Shown: one piece after another, positions 1 through 12,047 of the stretch
Numbering within the stretch: the first letter of the stretch is position 1
Layout: the number at the start of each line of letters is the position of its first letter
Source of the DNA: Aristolochia californica
Taxonomy: Eukaryota > Streptophyta > Magnoliopsida > Piperales > Aristolochiaceae
Direction: 5' to 3'
DNA length: 64,000 bases
Assembly: GCA_029961685.1 (NCBI GenBank)
Contig: JARWKL010000005.1
Coordinates: 45,582,211 to 45,646,210 of the forward strand
Notes under the pieces: model-generated
What the model saw: the letters and a program-made list of their open reading frames with translations, nothing else
What the model was told of the DNA's origin: nothing
Databases searched by the model: none
Translations under genes and position numbers: made by a program

Positions 1-328
1 CTTACTAGCTTAATCTGTTTTACTTTTTCCTGGTATGTATCCATGTTGATCCTCGCCTTGGTTTGTAAAATGATTCCATTTCTCGAGTAAGAGGCCTTCA
101 TTGGTTCACACAACACAGCAGTTAGCTTAATTTTAGTATTGAAAACTTGGGAAGCATGAGGACTCACTCGACTCAGAAGTTTTTTCTCTTTTTTTGGGTT
201 AAATTTCTCAGATTTAAGTTATTGTCTGTATTTGGCTTGACTCGATTTTGTGGTCAGCTTTAAATTTTGTAGTATTTAGTTTCAGAAGCAGAACGGTTGT
301 TAGTTAATCTTCGTATTGTATCACTCAG
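1..328 (+). other. Intron of the Mpv17/PMP22 gene
   Basis: No coding sequence is visible. The stretch ends in a pyrimidine-containing run and an AG at 327-328, directly before a coding exon of the Mpv17 gene, so it is most simply an intron. The first exon, with the start codon and any transit peptide, lies left of the window. Confidence 0.7.
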
Positions 329-1978
329 GGATGGACGCTTTATGAGATACTGAGATATGCCCCTCAACATAACTGGATTGCTTATGAGGAAGCTCTTAAG
401 ACAAACCCTGTTCTGGCCAAAATGATGATTAGTGGGGTTGTTTACTCTTTAGGAGATTGGATTGCACAGGTAAATTGACCAGCATATAATCATACTCTTA
501 GAGCAGTTTTCCTCTTTTCTTTTCCCCCCCTCTGGAATGGTTGATAGTTGCAACTTCAGGGTAGAATTGCTTTCTGCAATGTTTCCTTGTGCTTAAATAG
601 AGACATGTCACTTCTTGAACCCTTGTTTTTATGTATCTGGCTAACTACTCCATAGTAATGGCAGTGCTGTGAAGGGAAGCCACTCTTTGAATTTGATCGT
701 GCCCGAATGTTCAGATCTGGCCTTGTTGGATTTACATTTCATGGATCTCTTTCTCATTATTATTACCAATTCTGTGAGGTAATTTTATGATAAAATCTTG
801 CAGCAATACTTTCTATTTACTGAAATGTCTTGATCTTCATTTTTTTTCTGAGAGAATAAGAACAAAGAAAAAAGAACTGAAGTCAGCATTTTTTTTTTTC
901 AGGCCTTATTTCCCTTTCAGGATTGGTGGGTTGTTCCAGCTAAAGTAATATTTGATCAAACAGCATGGGCTGCAGTCTGGAACAGTATTTACTTTGTATT
1001 GTTGGGTTTCTTGCGGCTTGAATCACCTGTCAATATTTATAATGAACTCAAGGCTACATTTTGGCCCATGTTAACAGTAAGTAATAACATTATCTCCTTG
1101 GTGAATTTGTTACAGTTGCCATCTGTTGGCTGTGGAAGTTCATTGGCTGAACTAGTGGAATCATTTTAAAGCACCCACTAAATTGTCCTTATGATCTGCA
1201 GTGGGAGGTGCTTGTGGGTTGTTTATTTGTTTACCACTCATGAAGAAGATTGTAAAGATTGAACTTCGGATTTCATATTCCAAGTTAATAAAACATGTTC
1301 ATGCAATCAGTTTTGGTGAACTCCAGAATTCAGCCTAACTCAAGAAGCTTTCTGAAACATTAGATGGTTCTTGGGTTAAATTCTCTCTATCTAATCCCTT
1401 GAATGGCTCATGTGTTAGAATTTTCAGTTTGAACTTTGTGAACTGCATTTAAATTATGTGTTTCTCTGTTGCAGGCCGGGTGGAAACTTTGGCCGTTTGC
1501 TCATTTAGTTACCTATGGTGTAATACCTGTTGAACAGAGACTTCTATGGGTGGATTGTGTGGAGCTTGTCTGGGTGACCATTCTCTCGACGTAGGTCTTT
1601 TAATACCCTGGTTTCAAATTCTGATTTTGAACACTGGACTGATAAAAATAGTGACAGCCAGTGCACTTTCTCTTTCTCTCTGCTTCCATGTTTTCTAAAT
1701 GCGTATGCCTGTAGGACACTGTGTAGTTCATGCTGGAATCTAAAAGTTATCTTGGAAACTAGTAGCTCACACTGATTTTTTCTTATGATACTAGCTACTC
1801 AAATGAGAAGTCAGAAGCAAGGAGTGCGGAGGAAATATCAGAGGGAAGCTCAAAGTCTGCATCGACTGGTCACAAGGTATTGGAATTAACAGTCAAATAA
1901 TTTTGGTTAAAAAATGGCATACACAAACCAGTTTGTGATGTTAACTGTAATTTGTTTTGGCATTCGTATCAGGAGTAA
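329..1978 (+). CDS. Mpv17/PMP22 family membrane protein, 5' end outside window
   Basis: Coding exons read as 329-469, 665-778, 903-1076, 1475-1590, 1795-1876 and 1973-1978; all introns are GT-AG and phases agree. The visible protein starts GWTLYEILRYAPQHNW and contains the family's signature stretches SGVVYSLGDWIAQ, FEFDRARMFRSGLVGF, AGWKLWPFAHLVTYGVIPVEQ and WVDCVELVWVTILS. Mpv17/PMP22 proteins are small multi-pass proteins of peroxisomal, mitochondrial or plastid membranes thought to form channels; the exact substrate in plants is not settled. The C-terminal exon is a Ser/Glu-rich hydrophilic tail and the last exon encodes only Glu-stop. The closest family member I know is the plastid-predicted Arabidopsis At1g52870 type. 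The start codon is not in the window, so total length and targeting cannot be judged. Confidence 0.9.
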
Positions 1979-3332
1979 ATGAGAAGAGAAAAATATGTGG
2001 GTGAAGCATAGTGTCAAGGTTGCCAAGGAAAGAAACCCGTCAATTAGCTGTGAGTTGCGAGTCTTCTTCAGAGACACCATTAACAATACTGTTGGCTGCT
2101 GTCGATAGACTCTTCGACATCTTGTTCTTCATCCGATTGTAATATGAAGAGATCAAATGTAGTATACCAGTATTAAAATTTGGAAACAAACATTCAATTT
2201 AGTGGGTTATATTGTTAAAATACCATGTGTAAATACGGAGGGTGGTTCCAAGTCAGAATATTTCATCAAAATTATTTTGATACCAAAGCTAAGAAGAGTT
2301 CAGTTGACACTTCAAGTAGGGGAGAAGGAAAAGGCATCTTCTTTGCAGGCAAAGCTTTTTTTTTTTTTTTTGCATTGTGTTTGAGTGCAGTTTCTACCGA
2401 GGGTTTGCCTAATCAAAGAGGCAGAAATTGCCCTTTTCCAAGAGCCATGGACTCAAGCTATTGGAAACGCCAATTGTCAAAATTTCACTTCTTATATGTA
2501 TCTCCTATTTTATAGGGGAAAAAATTCTTATACTTTCTCCTATTTCTCGTCTTATCCTTGACAACCCGAAAATCTTATGTCGAGTATGTTGCTGGTTTGT
2601 TTGCTTCTGAGACCATTTTATATCCGGGAGAAATCGCTGCTAGCCATTTCTTGAAGCTATGAGAATATAAAGAGGGAGTTGTATCATTACTAGCAGTGTT
2701 CTATTCAATCAAATTCAGAGTATCATTTTTAAAAGCCTCAAGTTGTCACCCTGGTGGCATATTCTACCATGAAATAAAACTGAAACAAGGATGACATGGA
2801 TTGGATGCTTTCTGGTATACATATGGTGGTGTGAGAGGTTGTCCAGCTCTTATGGTGGACTATGGTGAATCAAGATGATGACATGAAAACTCTTTAATGG
2901 GGACTAAGAGCAACCTTAAGAACCACATGTTTTCTGTTTTTATTGGCACATTTACTGTTTGAGTTGTTCTCTTCAATAATGTAGAGAGACTTGAAGAACT
3001 CTCAGGCCTTGGCGATGACATGTAAAAAACTACTATCCATATCGTGTTTGCTATGTTACAACCAGAGAGAATTCCAACTCACTACTATACAATTTCTACC
3101 AACTACTAAACTGGCAGAGCATGGTTAATTGTAGATTCAAGTAGCTGCAGTGATGACCACAACAACAGCTTATGATGGATTGGGCTTTGTGTGTGAGGAA
3201 CTTCCATCCACTCTTGGTAAATGCATTCCTAGGACATGACTCTTATAACTAGAGGCACTGAGCTAGATAACATTATTTGATTATTCTTCAAAGGATGATG
3301 CCACATTCTGATTAGAAGTGGAAGCTTCTTCC
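1979..3332. other. 3' UTR and intergenic DNA
   Basis: The first about 200 bases are the likely 3' UTR of the Mpv17 gene. The rest is AT-rich. Short open frames at 2202-2610 have no recognisable domain and start in low-complexity sequence (a T run near 2357-2371). I see no gene. Confidence 0.6.
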
Positions 3333-3641
3333 TCAAGGACGAAGAGAGCCGCTAGATGCAGGAGTCAGAGCCTCCACACCATTGCCTCCGGATGAAGATG
3401 ATAAACTATTTCTAACTGGGCCTGTTATAGGGTTATCTCCAAAAGGAGGCACCATGAACCGCCCTATGCCAGGGATGAGGAAGCTGCGGTCACCGCCTTT
3501 GAAAAACTCTAGCTGTTTCTTCATAGATGTCTCTTTTGGAGAGGTTGAGATTTCACGGCCAGCTGCGGTCACCCTCAATGAAGGGATGGCCGAAACAAGG
3601 AAGAAGATCACAAAGAAAGAAAGAAAAGTGGAACTCGACAT
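3333..3641 (-). CDS. Small secreted protein of unknown function
   Basis: A 102-residue single-exon frame. The ATG at 3641 is chosen because it begins a clear signal peptide (MSSSTFLSFFVIFFLVSA, hydrophobic core, likely cleavage near residues 23-27), and a TATA box sits about 80 bases upstream; the longer frame extending upstream would bury that peptide. After cleavage the protein is hydrophilic: a Lys/Glu-rich part (SMKKQLEFFKGGDRSF), a Pro/Gly segment (IPGIGRFMVPPFGDNPITGP), a Ser/Gly linker, and a C-terminus ending ASSGSLRP. There are no cysteines in the predicted mature part. This layout resembles precursors of plant signalling peptides (short pro-region, conserved Pro/Gly-rich segment near the C-terminus), but I do not recognise a named family. 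It could also be a non-functional frame. Confidence 0.5.
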   Translation of the reverse strand: MSSSTFLSFFVIFFLVSAIPSLRVTAAGREISTSPKETSMKKQLEFFKGGDRSFLIPGIGRFMVPPFGDNPITGPVRNSLSSSSGGNGVEALTPASSGSLRP

Positions 3642-3718
3642 TCCTGCTGAGGTCACTATCCTACAGATGAAAGAGAGGGGAAATTGGTGGATGAGGAAGA
3701 CTTGAGCAGGATGTGCAT

Positions 3719-3726
3719 CTTTTATA
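3719..3726 (-). promoter_or_regulatory. TATA box of the small secreted protein gene
   Basis: On the minus strand the sequence reads CTATAAAAG, a good plant TATA box, 78 bases upstream of the ATG at 3641. Transcription would start near 3690, leaving a short leader of about 50 bases. Confidence 0.5.
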
Positions 3727-5991
3727 GTTGAAGAAGTGAGTAAGAGTTGGGTGGAAAATAAAAGATACTCATGTGAACTCTGATAGTACTTACAAAATGA
3801 AGGATTTAGTTTTATGCTCAGGACAAGCAAGATCTTAATACTAGCGTCCCTCAGCATATCATGAACAATGAACAAATGTGAGCTTCAGAGCGAAGAATAC
3901 TACAGTTCGAGCATTGAAGATGGTATTAAAAGAGGGTTAAAAATCTGTAAAAAGACACGGTTCCAGGTATTTATTTCTCTCATCTTTCCTAACTGCTTTA
4001 GCGGCTATTGAATCGAGGCCACCTTAGAGGTGTATACAGTTAAGAATTTAAGACATCGTGTTCAAGGGAACGGCCGGCCATCTCTGAAATTTATTCTCTT
4101 TATCCCTCCAATCCATCCACCGCGGGAAATTTCTAACTGTGGCCTTGAAACCGACCTCGTGGATGATAGCCATGGAGTTGGCAGTAGGATTTACAGATTC
4201 CAGTGCAGATGCATACTCCGTCAGCAGTTCGTCCTGAAACTTTTCATCTCAGACCCTCTTCCGATTATTTAGACCAGACAGAGGGGAAGAGAAGATTACA
4301 CGTTCTGTCACTTTCTTCCAAGGACCCATTAGCGTCCTTATTGTACAAAGGCAAATTGGTAGAGAATTAACTCCAGAAAACAAGTTTTGACCGCTTTCCC
4401 TTGAAAATTCAGAAGGATGAATCCCATTAGATGTACTGAATTACAGCGCACCATAAGATGGATTTGCGGTATAGCTAAGTCACCATAATCTTGCGAGAGT
4501 AAATTTAACATGATTCTGACAATTGCAGAGACTGATTGTATCGGATAATGGAAGTTAGAAGATAGGCAACGTCGTAAGAGGAATCAATTTTTCTATTCAT
4601 GAATGAGAACTCTACAGAAATTTATGCCGTGGACATGTTGGACAGACGGCTGGGAACCGACCGGAAACTCCATCGACGAAGTCCCAACCGACCATTTTGA
4701 CGAACTGGTGGAGATAGAGCTCTCCGCAATGTCTCAAGGTTCCCACGATTCCCCGTCAGTTTCTGAGAGAAACGGCCCGGGCCAAGCGGTAGGGTCCCAC
4801 GTCGTTTGGGCGATGCGCACAGAGATGTTGGAGACGAACGCCACCAAGATGACGAAGAGGCAGAGGAAGGAGAAGGAGAGTCCTCTATGGAACGCACTCT
4901 CCTAGCCGTGATCAGGGGATGACGTTTTGGGCAGTTCCTTTGCTCGTCTCCGGCGCTAACCGATTGCATTCTGTTCGACCGCGGGGAAACAGGATTTATT
5001 GTTTAGATAGTTATGCACATGTATTTATGTGAAGTTGTTAGGTGACGACCAGACGCAGTGTTCAACTGTTCTCTCTTGCTCGAGTTTCCATGGGAGGTTT
5101 CTGCGTTTGAACGCGTCAGAAGTTGACTAATGATCTCTTTCTTTGACTAAACACTCTTTTTTTTTTCTTCCAGATTCCACCATACGAACTCTTATCAGCC
5201 TTCCACTGTTACGAACGGTTGACCCAAGACCACAAAATATCTAATTTCCTCCATTCCTTTAAGCAACCATCTACTGGTGTTCGTTTCAAAAGCAGACAAA
5301 GCCAAACGCGTGGTTGATCACAAGGAAAACGAATGACCATGCCATCAACAATAGGAGGGATTACGAGTGAAAAATGTCAGTTCTGGTCAAGTTGAGTTTC
5401 TCCAATGAGCTTGTACAACCATAACCAAAGTTTTTTTGCCTGATTACTCTAATATTGTAAATCATGAAACCAATAGCTGGTGTCTGGAGTTGAAATGGGC
5501 TGAATTTCACAGTAAATTGGATCTATACAGAATTTACGAATAATTTCTCGTACATGGTAGTTCTACAAAAAGAGAAATACACAGAGGTAATCGAGTAAAA
5601 TGGCCCTCACCAGAAAAGTAGTTATTTCAAGCACACAATTCTTTTGCTGAATATCACAGTTAATTTCCCTGTTTCTCCTTATTTTGACACAATTATAGGA
5701 TTTCCTGTTTTAAATAATTTTCAAATTTTCTGATAGAAACCTGTATGTGATAGAAAGCCTTTTGGGCCAACGATTTCTATGCTAATCCTCAACGTTTCCT
5801 CTATAACTCTTTTGGAGATAGCATACACAGGCAAAGGTCAAGTAACAACAGGCATCACCTTTTTATCAGGATTAAAGGCGTTCGCATCATGTTCCGCTGC
5901 TCATCATTGATCACAAGTTTGAAAATTAACTGATCACCGTAATTTACAACAAAATCCATGCACTCATCTCTTTTACACAGCAAGATGTGGA
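3727..5991. other. Intergenic DNA between the secreted-protein gene and PP2C
   Basis: Mostly AT-rich DNA with no recognisable gene. The more GC-rich patch at 4600-4970 is listed separately. The part nearest 5991 includes the PP2C 3' UTR. Confidence 0.5.
4622..4969 (-). other. Unresolved small open-frame region
   Basis: A GC-richer patch with overlapping open frames on both strands. On the minus strand the frame beginning MQSVSAGDEQRNCPKRH is 115 codons. In another minus frame, from about 4908 down, the translation GLSFSFLCLFVILVAFVSN reads like a membrane or signal segment, followed by SVRIAQTTWDPTAWPG and a stop. Joining the two would need a frameshift or an unseen intron. No family is recognised. 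It may be a short membrane-protein gene, a decayed one, or chance. Confidence 0.2.
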
Positions 5992-8900
5992 TCAGGCTTT
6001 GGGTCTCTCTTCCGAGAACCTTGGCAACTGGACAAGAGAATTCACACGCGTCACACCTTCCAAACCAGACCACTGTTGATCTTCATTCCTCAACACTGCA
6101 TCCTCTTCTGCTGAAACCACCAGAGGCGCCCTTCTGTTTTGGTGGTGGTCGCTACTGTCTGACGCTGACCTTACAGTGAAATTTCGCTGCAGATAAGGTT
6201 CTAGATTCAGCTCATCACAATTACCATCCTCCAATTCCTTTGCCTGAGACTGGCACTGATATATGTGATCGGTAGCAGCAAAGACATTTAGAGGTTCTTC
6301 AGTATCAGATTCTGAGTCCATTTTACCATCTAAGTACATGCAAATCACAGCACAATCATCTATCTTCGAGGTTGGGTACTTGAGTTTCCATTCCTGAACA
6401 GCTGCATCAACTAGCACCCTTGCAGCTGAGGATCGGCTTGGAACCATTGATACAATCTCCACCACTTGTTCATTGCTTAAAACATCCCAGACCTGAAACA
6501 AGTTCTCCAAAATTTAGCCTATATGCTCAACCATGCAATGCCAGCACATTTCACATGATATTTCAGCTACTCACATGCTAATAAGACAAAAACCTTGCAT
6601 GGTGACATCTGGAGGTACCATTGGAGCCTGACAACAGAAGGTTTATAGAGGTTTATGTACCGTTACTTGGTTTTTTCACAGGTAAATAATTAACTAAGCT
6701 GCCATTTTGTATTTAAATTAGTTAATAAGCATTATTAAGGGTTCAAAAACCAATGTTTTTTTTCACTCAACAAACACATGCTGTTTTCTTCACAAAAAGG
6801 GAGAAAAAAACAATTCTAAACAGCAACTACCATGAAAGGGAGAAAAAAGAATTGAGCAAGAAAACAACAGGTTTGGAGGAAAAGCTACACAATTCTCATA
6901 TCCCCTAGCTTGAAATAAGATAAAACGTGGAGATCTAGAACTTAGATGGAACTGTCGGCATCTAACTGTTGGCTCGATAACTTATTTCAGTCTGTCTATT
7001 CTTTTATTAGTGGATCTAACACTGAATACAAGAGGTATAATATCAGTGGTAAAATTCAGGAATGCTCGTGTAGTACGTTAAAAGGCAACCCATACCACAC
7101 AGGCTTCCATTGCTAGGCATATCAGTTAAGAGGAAAGGAGATTGATGGGAAGTAACACAGATAAATGCTAAACGCTCAACAATTGCAGGCTTACACGAGG
7201 CAAACATTGAAAAGCTGCAAAAACATCCTATGTGGATCAAGGGCCAACCTATCCTAAATAGACATTTTTCTAAATACTAGAGTTGATCATTTAGGAGTAG
7301 GAAATAAAGGAGGATATAGCAAATAGGACAAAGAATGGGAATTGAGTGGAGTTTTAACATCAAGGGCAGAGAGGCACACATTGAAAAGGTATGAAGGCAC
7401 GAGTCTACAAACACCAGTCAGATTGGTGGAACTTTATGAAGAGAATATAGTTTACAAGTGTATAAACACCATAAAAAGAAAATGAGGATGGCAGGTATGA
7501 GAAGGTCGAGGATGTTAGGAAAATCTGCAAGATCTGAATTAGCAACAAATACGTCAGAGAGCAGCAAGGAGAAATAGAGACAGGCAAAAACATTAGGCAA
7601 GGCAATGAAACAAAAGAAGAAAATCGATCTAGTCCCTCAACTAGTAAATGCCAAAGTAAAATGGAGAAAGAAAGATAAAGTAGCCTGCACCAACATGATT
7701 GCAAGATGGCTAGTAATGAAGGAATATTCTTTTCTCCTGTGCTTGGTTGTTTGCTCACAATTTCTATTTCCATGTAGTAACTTTAAAACCTATGCATACT
7801 ACATAGTAGAGGACCTATTTCAGGTTGGGGGTTTTAGTGATTGTTGCAACATGAAATCAATTGTGAAACAGGAAACTATTCTTATTTTATTGCAAATCAT
7901 TGATAATGACAAACTAAATTGAAACTTAAACTAGTTATATCATCAAGCAAAGGGAAAGGGACCAACACCAAGAGAAGTGCTCACATAACTTGTCACTACC
8001 AGTACAATCAAAATTTCAGTTTTATTTTAACGTTTGGTTCAGTGCTCAGCTTTCTTCAGTTTTACATCATATTGATCACATATCATATAGACCTGATACA
8101 CATGTTTCTTACTAATTCTACTCATAATCATTTAACTGTTCACAACATCTACTTGCTCACATGGTTTCAAAAAAATAACAAAAACATCTGTTCACATAAT
8201 CTTTTATTTCTAAGCACTACTTTCTTCTCAAGCTTGAGATGTTGCCTGTGTTGCATGTGTTACAGGAGGCAGCTCTTCTTGCACTGCTCAGAGAAGAGAG
8301 AATTCTCTATTTATCTTAAGGAAAAGACAGTCACAGATATGTGGAGAAGTGTCCAGTTTCATAACAGAGCAAACCCAAGAAAACGGCTAAAACTTCTGGT
8401 TTAGGCACATGTCCAGTAGCATATGTAGAATTTACAGTTGAACTTGCTCAAGAACAAGTAGAAGTCAAAATTATTTAATTTTGACACAAGAACAATATGA
8501 GGTGCTGCAACAAAGCAGATGTTACATGTTCCACACAACAACAGTAAGAGAAATAGATGATTGGCTGCCAAAAATTGTGTCACTGCTGGAGCAATGAACC
8601 ATCGTCAGAAAATGCGAAATAGGGAAAAATAAACTTGCTGACTTGGTTCTGTGGGGCCATCCAGTACTCGAGAAGGTCAAACACCATCTGGCAACTCCAA
8701 AATCACTCTAAAGAGAAAAACTCGTGTTTCCAATGAGATCTAGTAAATTTTAGTCCAGAAGCACTTATAACTACATCAAAGCTTTTCATTAGATTTCATG
8801 TACTGCCTTATATTACTGACATAAACCCCTTTTGGCCTTACTGTTTACATTTTAACTCTTCTCTTCATGATACTATGTATAGCTTGAGAAAAAAAAGTGA

Positions 8901-9549
8901 TTCAAGCAGATCCACAGAAAAGGAAAACAAAATATCCTCAGGTTAAAAGCTTAAAATAGTTTTTCAGGTAATGGACAGCCATCAACCAAATAAAATTTGC
9001 AGAAAATATGAGTTTTCCTGTGCCATTGTTAAAAGAAGACAGTTCACAAGAAGCCACTTACCCCATCAGATGCAAGCACAACGAACTGATCCTTCTCAGT
9101 GAGTACCCTGTGAGAGAATTCAGGAATTGATATCACCCCATAGTCCTTTAAACAAAAATCACCAAAAGCCCTTGCCATTGCTAGTCCAGGGGCATCATCA
9201 AATGGCAACCAAACTCTTTGAACTTCTGGTTCATCTTGAAGAGCAAAAACCCTCCCTTTGCATTTTTTTATCCTTTCAGCTTCCCCTGGAAGAAAGACAA
9301 AGTACCAGATTGAGTTGAAGAGCAGAGTAGCTCATCCACAGTAACTCATCAATGATACATACGAGGGAGATCAGGCTTTAGGTCAACAGTCAACTGTACA
9401 GCAACCATTGAGTCACCGTTACCCCTGGATCCTAGAACAGCACGAGAATCACCAATATTTCCAATGAAAAGATTGGATCCCTAAAAATAGCAAAAAGATG
9501 ATAGACAAAAGAAATTTGAAAAATGAGTAACAGAAGTATGGAGAGAGCG

Positions 9550-9589
<40 letters not shown>

Positions 9590-10298
9590 TTTGTGCCTCG
9601 CCTGTTTAATCAATGTAACAGCCGTACTGCCACTGCAAAAGCAGTCCACAGCAGGATGAGACCTCAACTCCTTGTCCATGGCTTTGAATGATTTGAGGAA
9701 AACATTTCTCCACATTTGCAACAATGGATCGTCAGATATGCTGTCCTTTGCAGAAGCTACAGATTCTCTGGACTCCATGTCCACCTTCTTCTTCAAACAA
9801 TTGGTGACTTCCTTGTTTACCCTTGAGTTGCCAGATCGCAAAGATAAGAGCAGCTTCAGTGGCAAAGCATCTCTCACCTTCCTGGCTACAAGGTGACCAT
9901 GGGGACCATGACCATCGAAGACACCACAGAATATCGAATCTTCTGCAACATAATCCTACAAATAAGAGTAGTGTAAATCAATTTGAGCAAGAGACTGATT
10001 TCAGTTCTAGACATAAGAGTTTTACTAGAACGGCTGGACATACTTCCCACACAAGCATTGCATCTTGATTAATGCCCTTTCGCCCTTGTTGTGTGAAAAT
10101 ACATGAAGTTCTGCTTTGGCCATTTGTAAGGACTCGATTTGGTACTCGAGTCAGATGCTGAAAGCTGATAACCTGTTCGTTTGAGAACAATCTGTTTGTT
10201 CTTCTAAACCCACAGAGTCGGAATTGACGAGTAGACGAAGTCCTTCCTCCATCACTGTCATCACTATTGATACTACCGACTGAAATACAAGATCCCAT
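5992..10298 (-). CDS. PP2C52: Protein phosphatase 2C, PP2C52-like (clade E type)
   Basis: Coding exons on the minus strand: 10298-10044, 9955-9602, 9480-9363, 9285-9062, 6492-5992; total 483 residues. It is a Mg/Mn-dependent Ser/Thr phosphatase: FCGVFDGHGPHGH (about residues 94-106, metal-binding Asp and Gly), IGDSRAVLG (212-220), PGLAMARAFGDF, VVLASDGVWDVL with Asp316, and IDDCAVIC with metal Asp near 362-363. It begins MGSC, a typical N-myristoylation plus palmitoylation signal, implying plasma-membrane attachment. The stretch RSSCIFTQQGRKG-like (here SRTSCIFTQQGRKGINQDAM) and the C-terminal WSGLEGVTRVNSLVQLPRF are hallmarks of the Arabidopsis PP2C52 branch. Intron 2 begins GC rather than GT (CAG|gcgagg). 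The last intron is about 2.6 kb. Upstream leader exons are likely but were not placed. Confidence 0.92.
6493..9061 (-). other. Large last intron of the PP2C gene
   Basis: About 2.57 kb between the exon ending in LASDG and the exon starting VWDV, with donor GTAAGT at 9061 and acceptor CAG before 6492. It is AT-rich. I see no intact gene and no recognisable transposon domain inside; the frames at 7405-8583 look like chance. Confidence 0.75.
9541..9587. repeat. (GA)n microsatellite
   Basis: A run of GA dinucleotides with two GAGC variants at its left edge, lying in PP2C intron 2 a few bases inside the unusual GC donor. On the transcribed strand it is a CT tract. Confidence 0.95.
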
Positions 10299-12047
10299 TT
10301 GTTCATAAGCATCCGGAATTTCTCTCCTCCATTCAGCAAAAGACAAAAAGAAGCGGAAGGTAATAGATGGACTCTTCTTCCTTCAGCAGTGCGAATTGAA
10401 CCTAAATCTCATAACAGCTTAGAAAAGAAAGCTTCTTGCTCACCCTGGGTTCACCTTCTCAGCGAAGTCAAAGAGTCTGTTTTCGCATGCAGCCAACAGC
10501 TCCGGGCCTTGTTTAAGAGTTTAAAGTAGGAACATATTGGGAGTTAATTAAGTCATCATAACCTGGATCCAGCGCACAAAACGTGAAAAGACAAACAAAC
10601 CACTATAAGAGCTGAATAAGATAAGATCTGTTTATTGGACTACGCAAATCTTCAATTGAAAATGTCGGGCAAACGGAGGGAGCAGTGTCTGCAACTGATT
10701 AAAACAAGAAAAGAAGAAAGATGAACATTTCATTAATTACTACGGGTCAGGATCTGCAGAAACAAAAACAATGTAGAGAAAGGTATCCCCTTTATCTCGG
10801 GCAGATCCTGTCGATGTTGAGTCGCACAGGAAACCAAACCGAATAAATGTTCGCATAATCCTGAACTCTAAGAAAAGAAAACGGAAATGGCAAAGACACA
10901 TATAATAAATGTTCTGAGCAAAATGTAAACACTAAATTCCACGAACAGAAGGGGGTGTCATCGCAGATACATTTTGGCGAGACGATGGGTGGAGGCCCAC
11001 GAGGCATCGACAACTCCTAGATTGAAGAATATAGAAATGAGAACGCGAACAGGACAAGCAAGTGCTGAGCATAACCAGAAAATCAGCAAGCAACCCGAAA
11101 TACAGAGAAAAACACAAAATTTGTTGTAGTTCTTCAAACCAAAACGGATCAAAAGAGGGCAAAGGAAGTATGAGATAGGAAAGGAGGCGTTATCCATTAC
11201 GGCTTCTGCATTTACAATTTCACTCTCGACTCAAAACGATCAGTATTGAAAAGACGAAAATAAGCTCATTCCAGTAGGATTTATACATTATAAATTCAAC
11301 TTAAGAAGATACGGACTGAAAACGGCAATTAGAAATGCATTAAAGTGGATTACACTCTAAAGTTAATGATAAGTAAAGTAATCGTTTTGAGTTTACAAGA
11401 CCAAGGAAACGACTGGATTGCTGCCAAAGTCAAGGCCACCAGATTTAAAGGAATCGACAACACAAGGTACAGTAGCCGAAAGCGATAATCTCGTGAATGA
11501 AAGAATAGAAAAAGCTCCAAAACAGTATGGCTCAAAAACAACAAAAGCAGCCATAAACATGTAAAATTGAACAGATGAAAACCAAAATTCGGAGGAGGAA
11601 CGCAATGCATCTGCAACAAAGAACTAAAAACTTCTAAGTAAAAAAAAACCCAACAATAAGCATAATTTGTCATTTGGAAGAGAACAGGTAAGCAGAGTTT
11701 CAAACAAAAAAAAATAAAATAAATTGACCGCATTTGCCCGAAGGAACACAAAACAACAAAAGCAGACAATGTAAAAAGTAAAGCAGCAGCAGGTAAGAAA
11801 GCAGAGTATTCCCATGAGAGGAGAGGATAGAAGAGAAGAGAAGAGAAGAGTAAAAAAAGAGGAGAGCTCCTCTAATATGTACTATAAGAAGAAAAGCAAA
11901 AAAGAAACAGAGCGGCAACGAGATCACTACCTCATCCAGTTCCCAACCACGGATTCCCGATCCCCACTGTACAAATCCTCCGTAGATCCAGAGACTAACT
12001 AACTTTCTTGTGTTCAGAAGAGGAAGCAAAAAGCTAATCGTTTCGAT
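10299..12047 (-). other. PP2C upstream region, probable leader exons and intron
   Basis: No coding sequence recognised. Genes of this PP2C branch usually have an intron in the 5' UTR, and the distance to the GC-richer repeat at 12048-12303 would allow one, but I could not fix leader splice sites. A purine-rich stretch (GAGAA repeats) sits at 11817-11870. Confidence 0.4.

Noticed and set aside
3382..3705. Plus-strand 107-codon frame opposite the secreted peptide
   Set aside because: Antisense shadow; the minus frame has a signal peptide and a TATA box.
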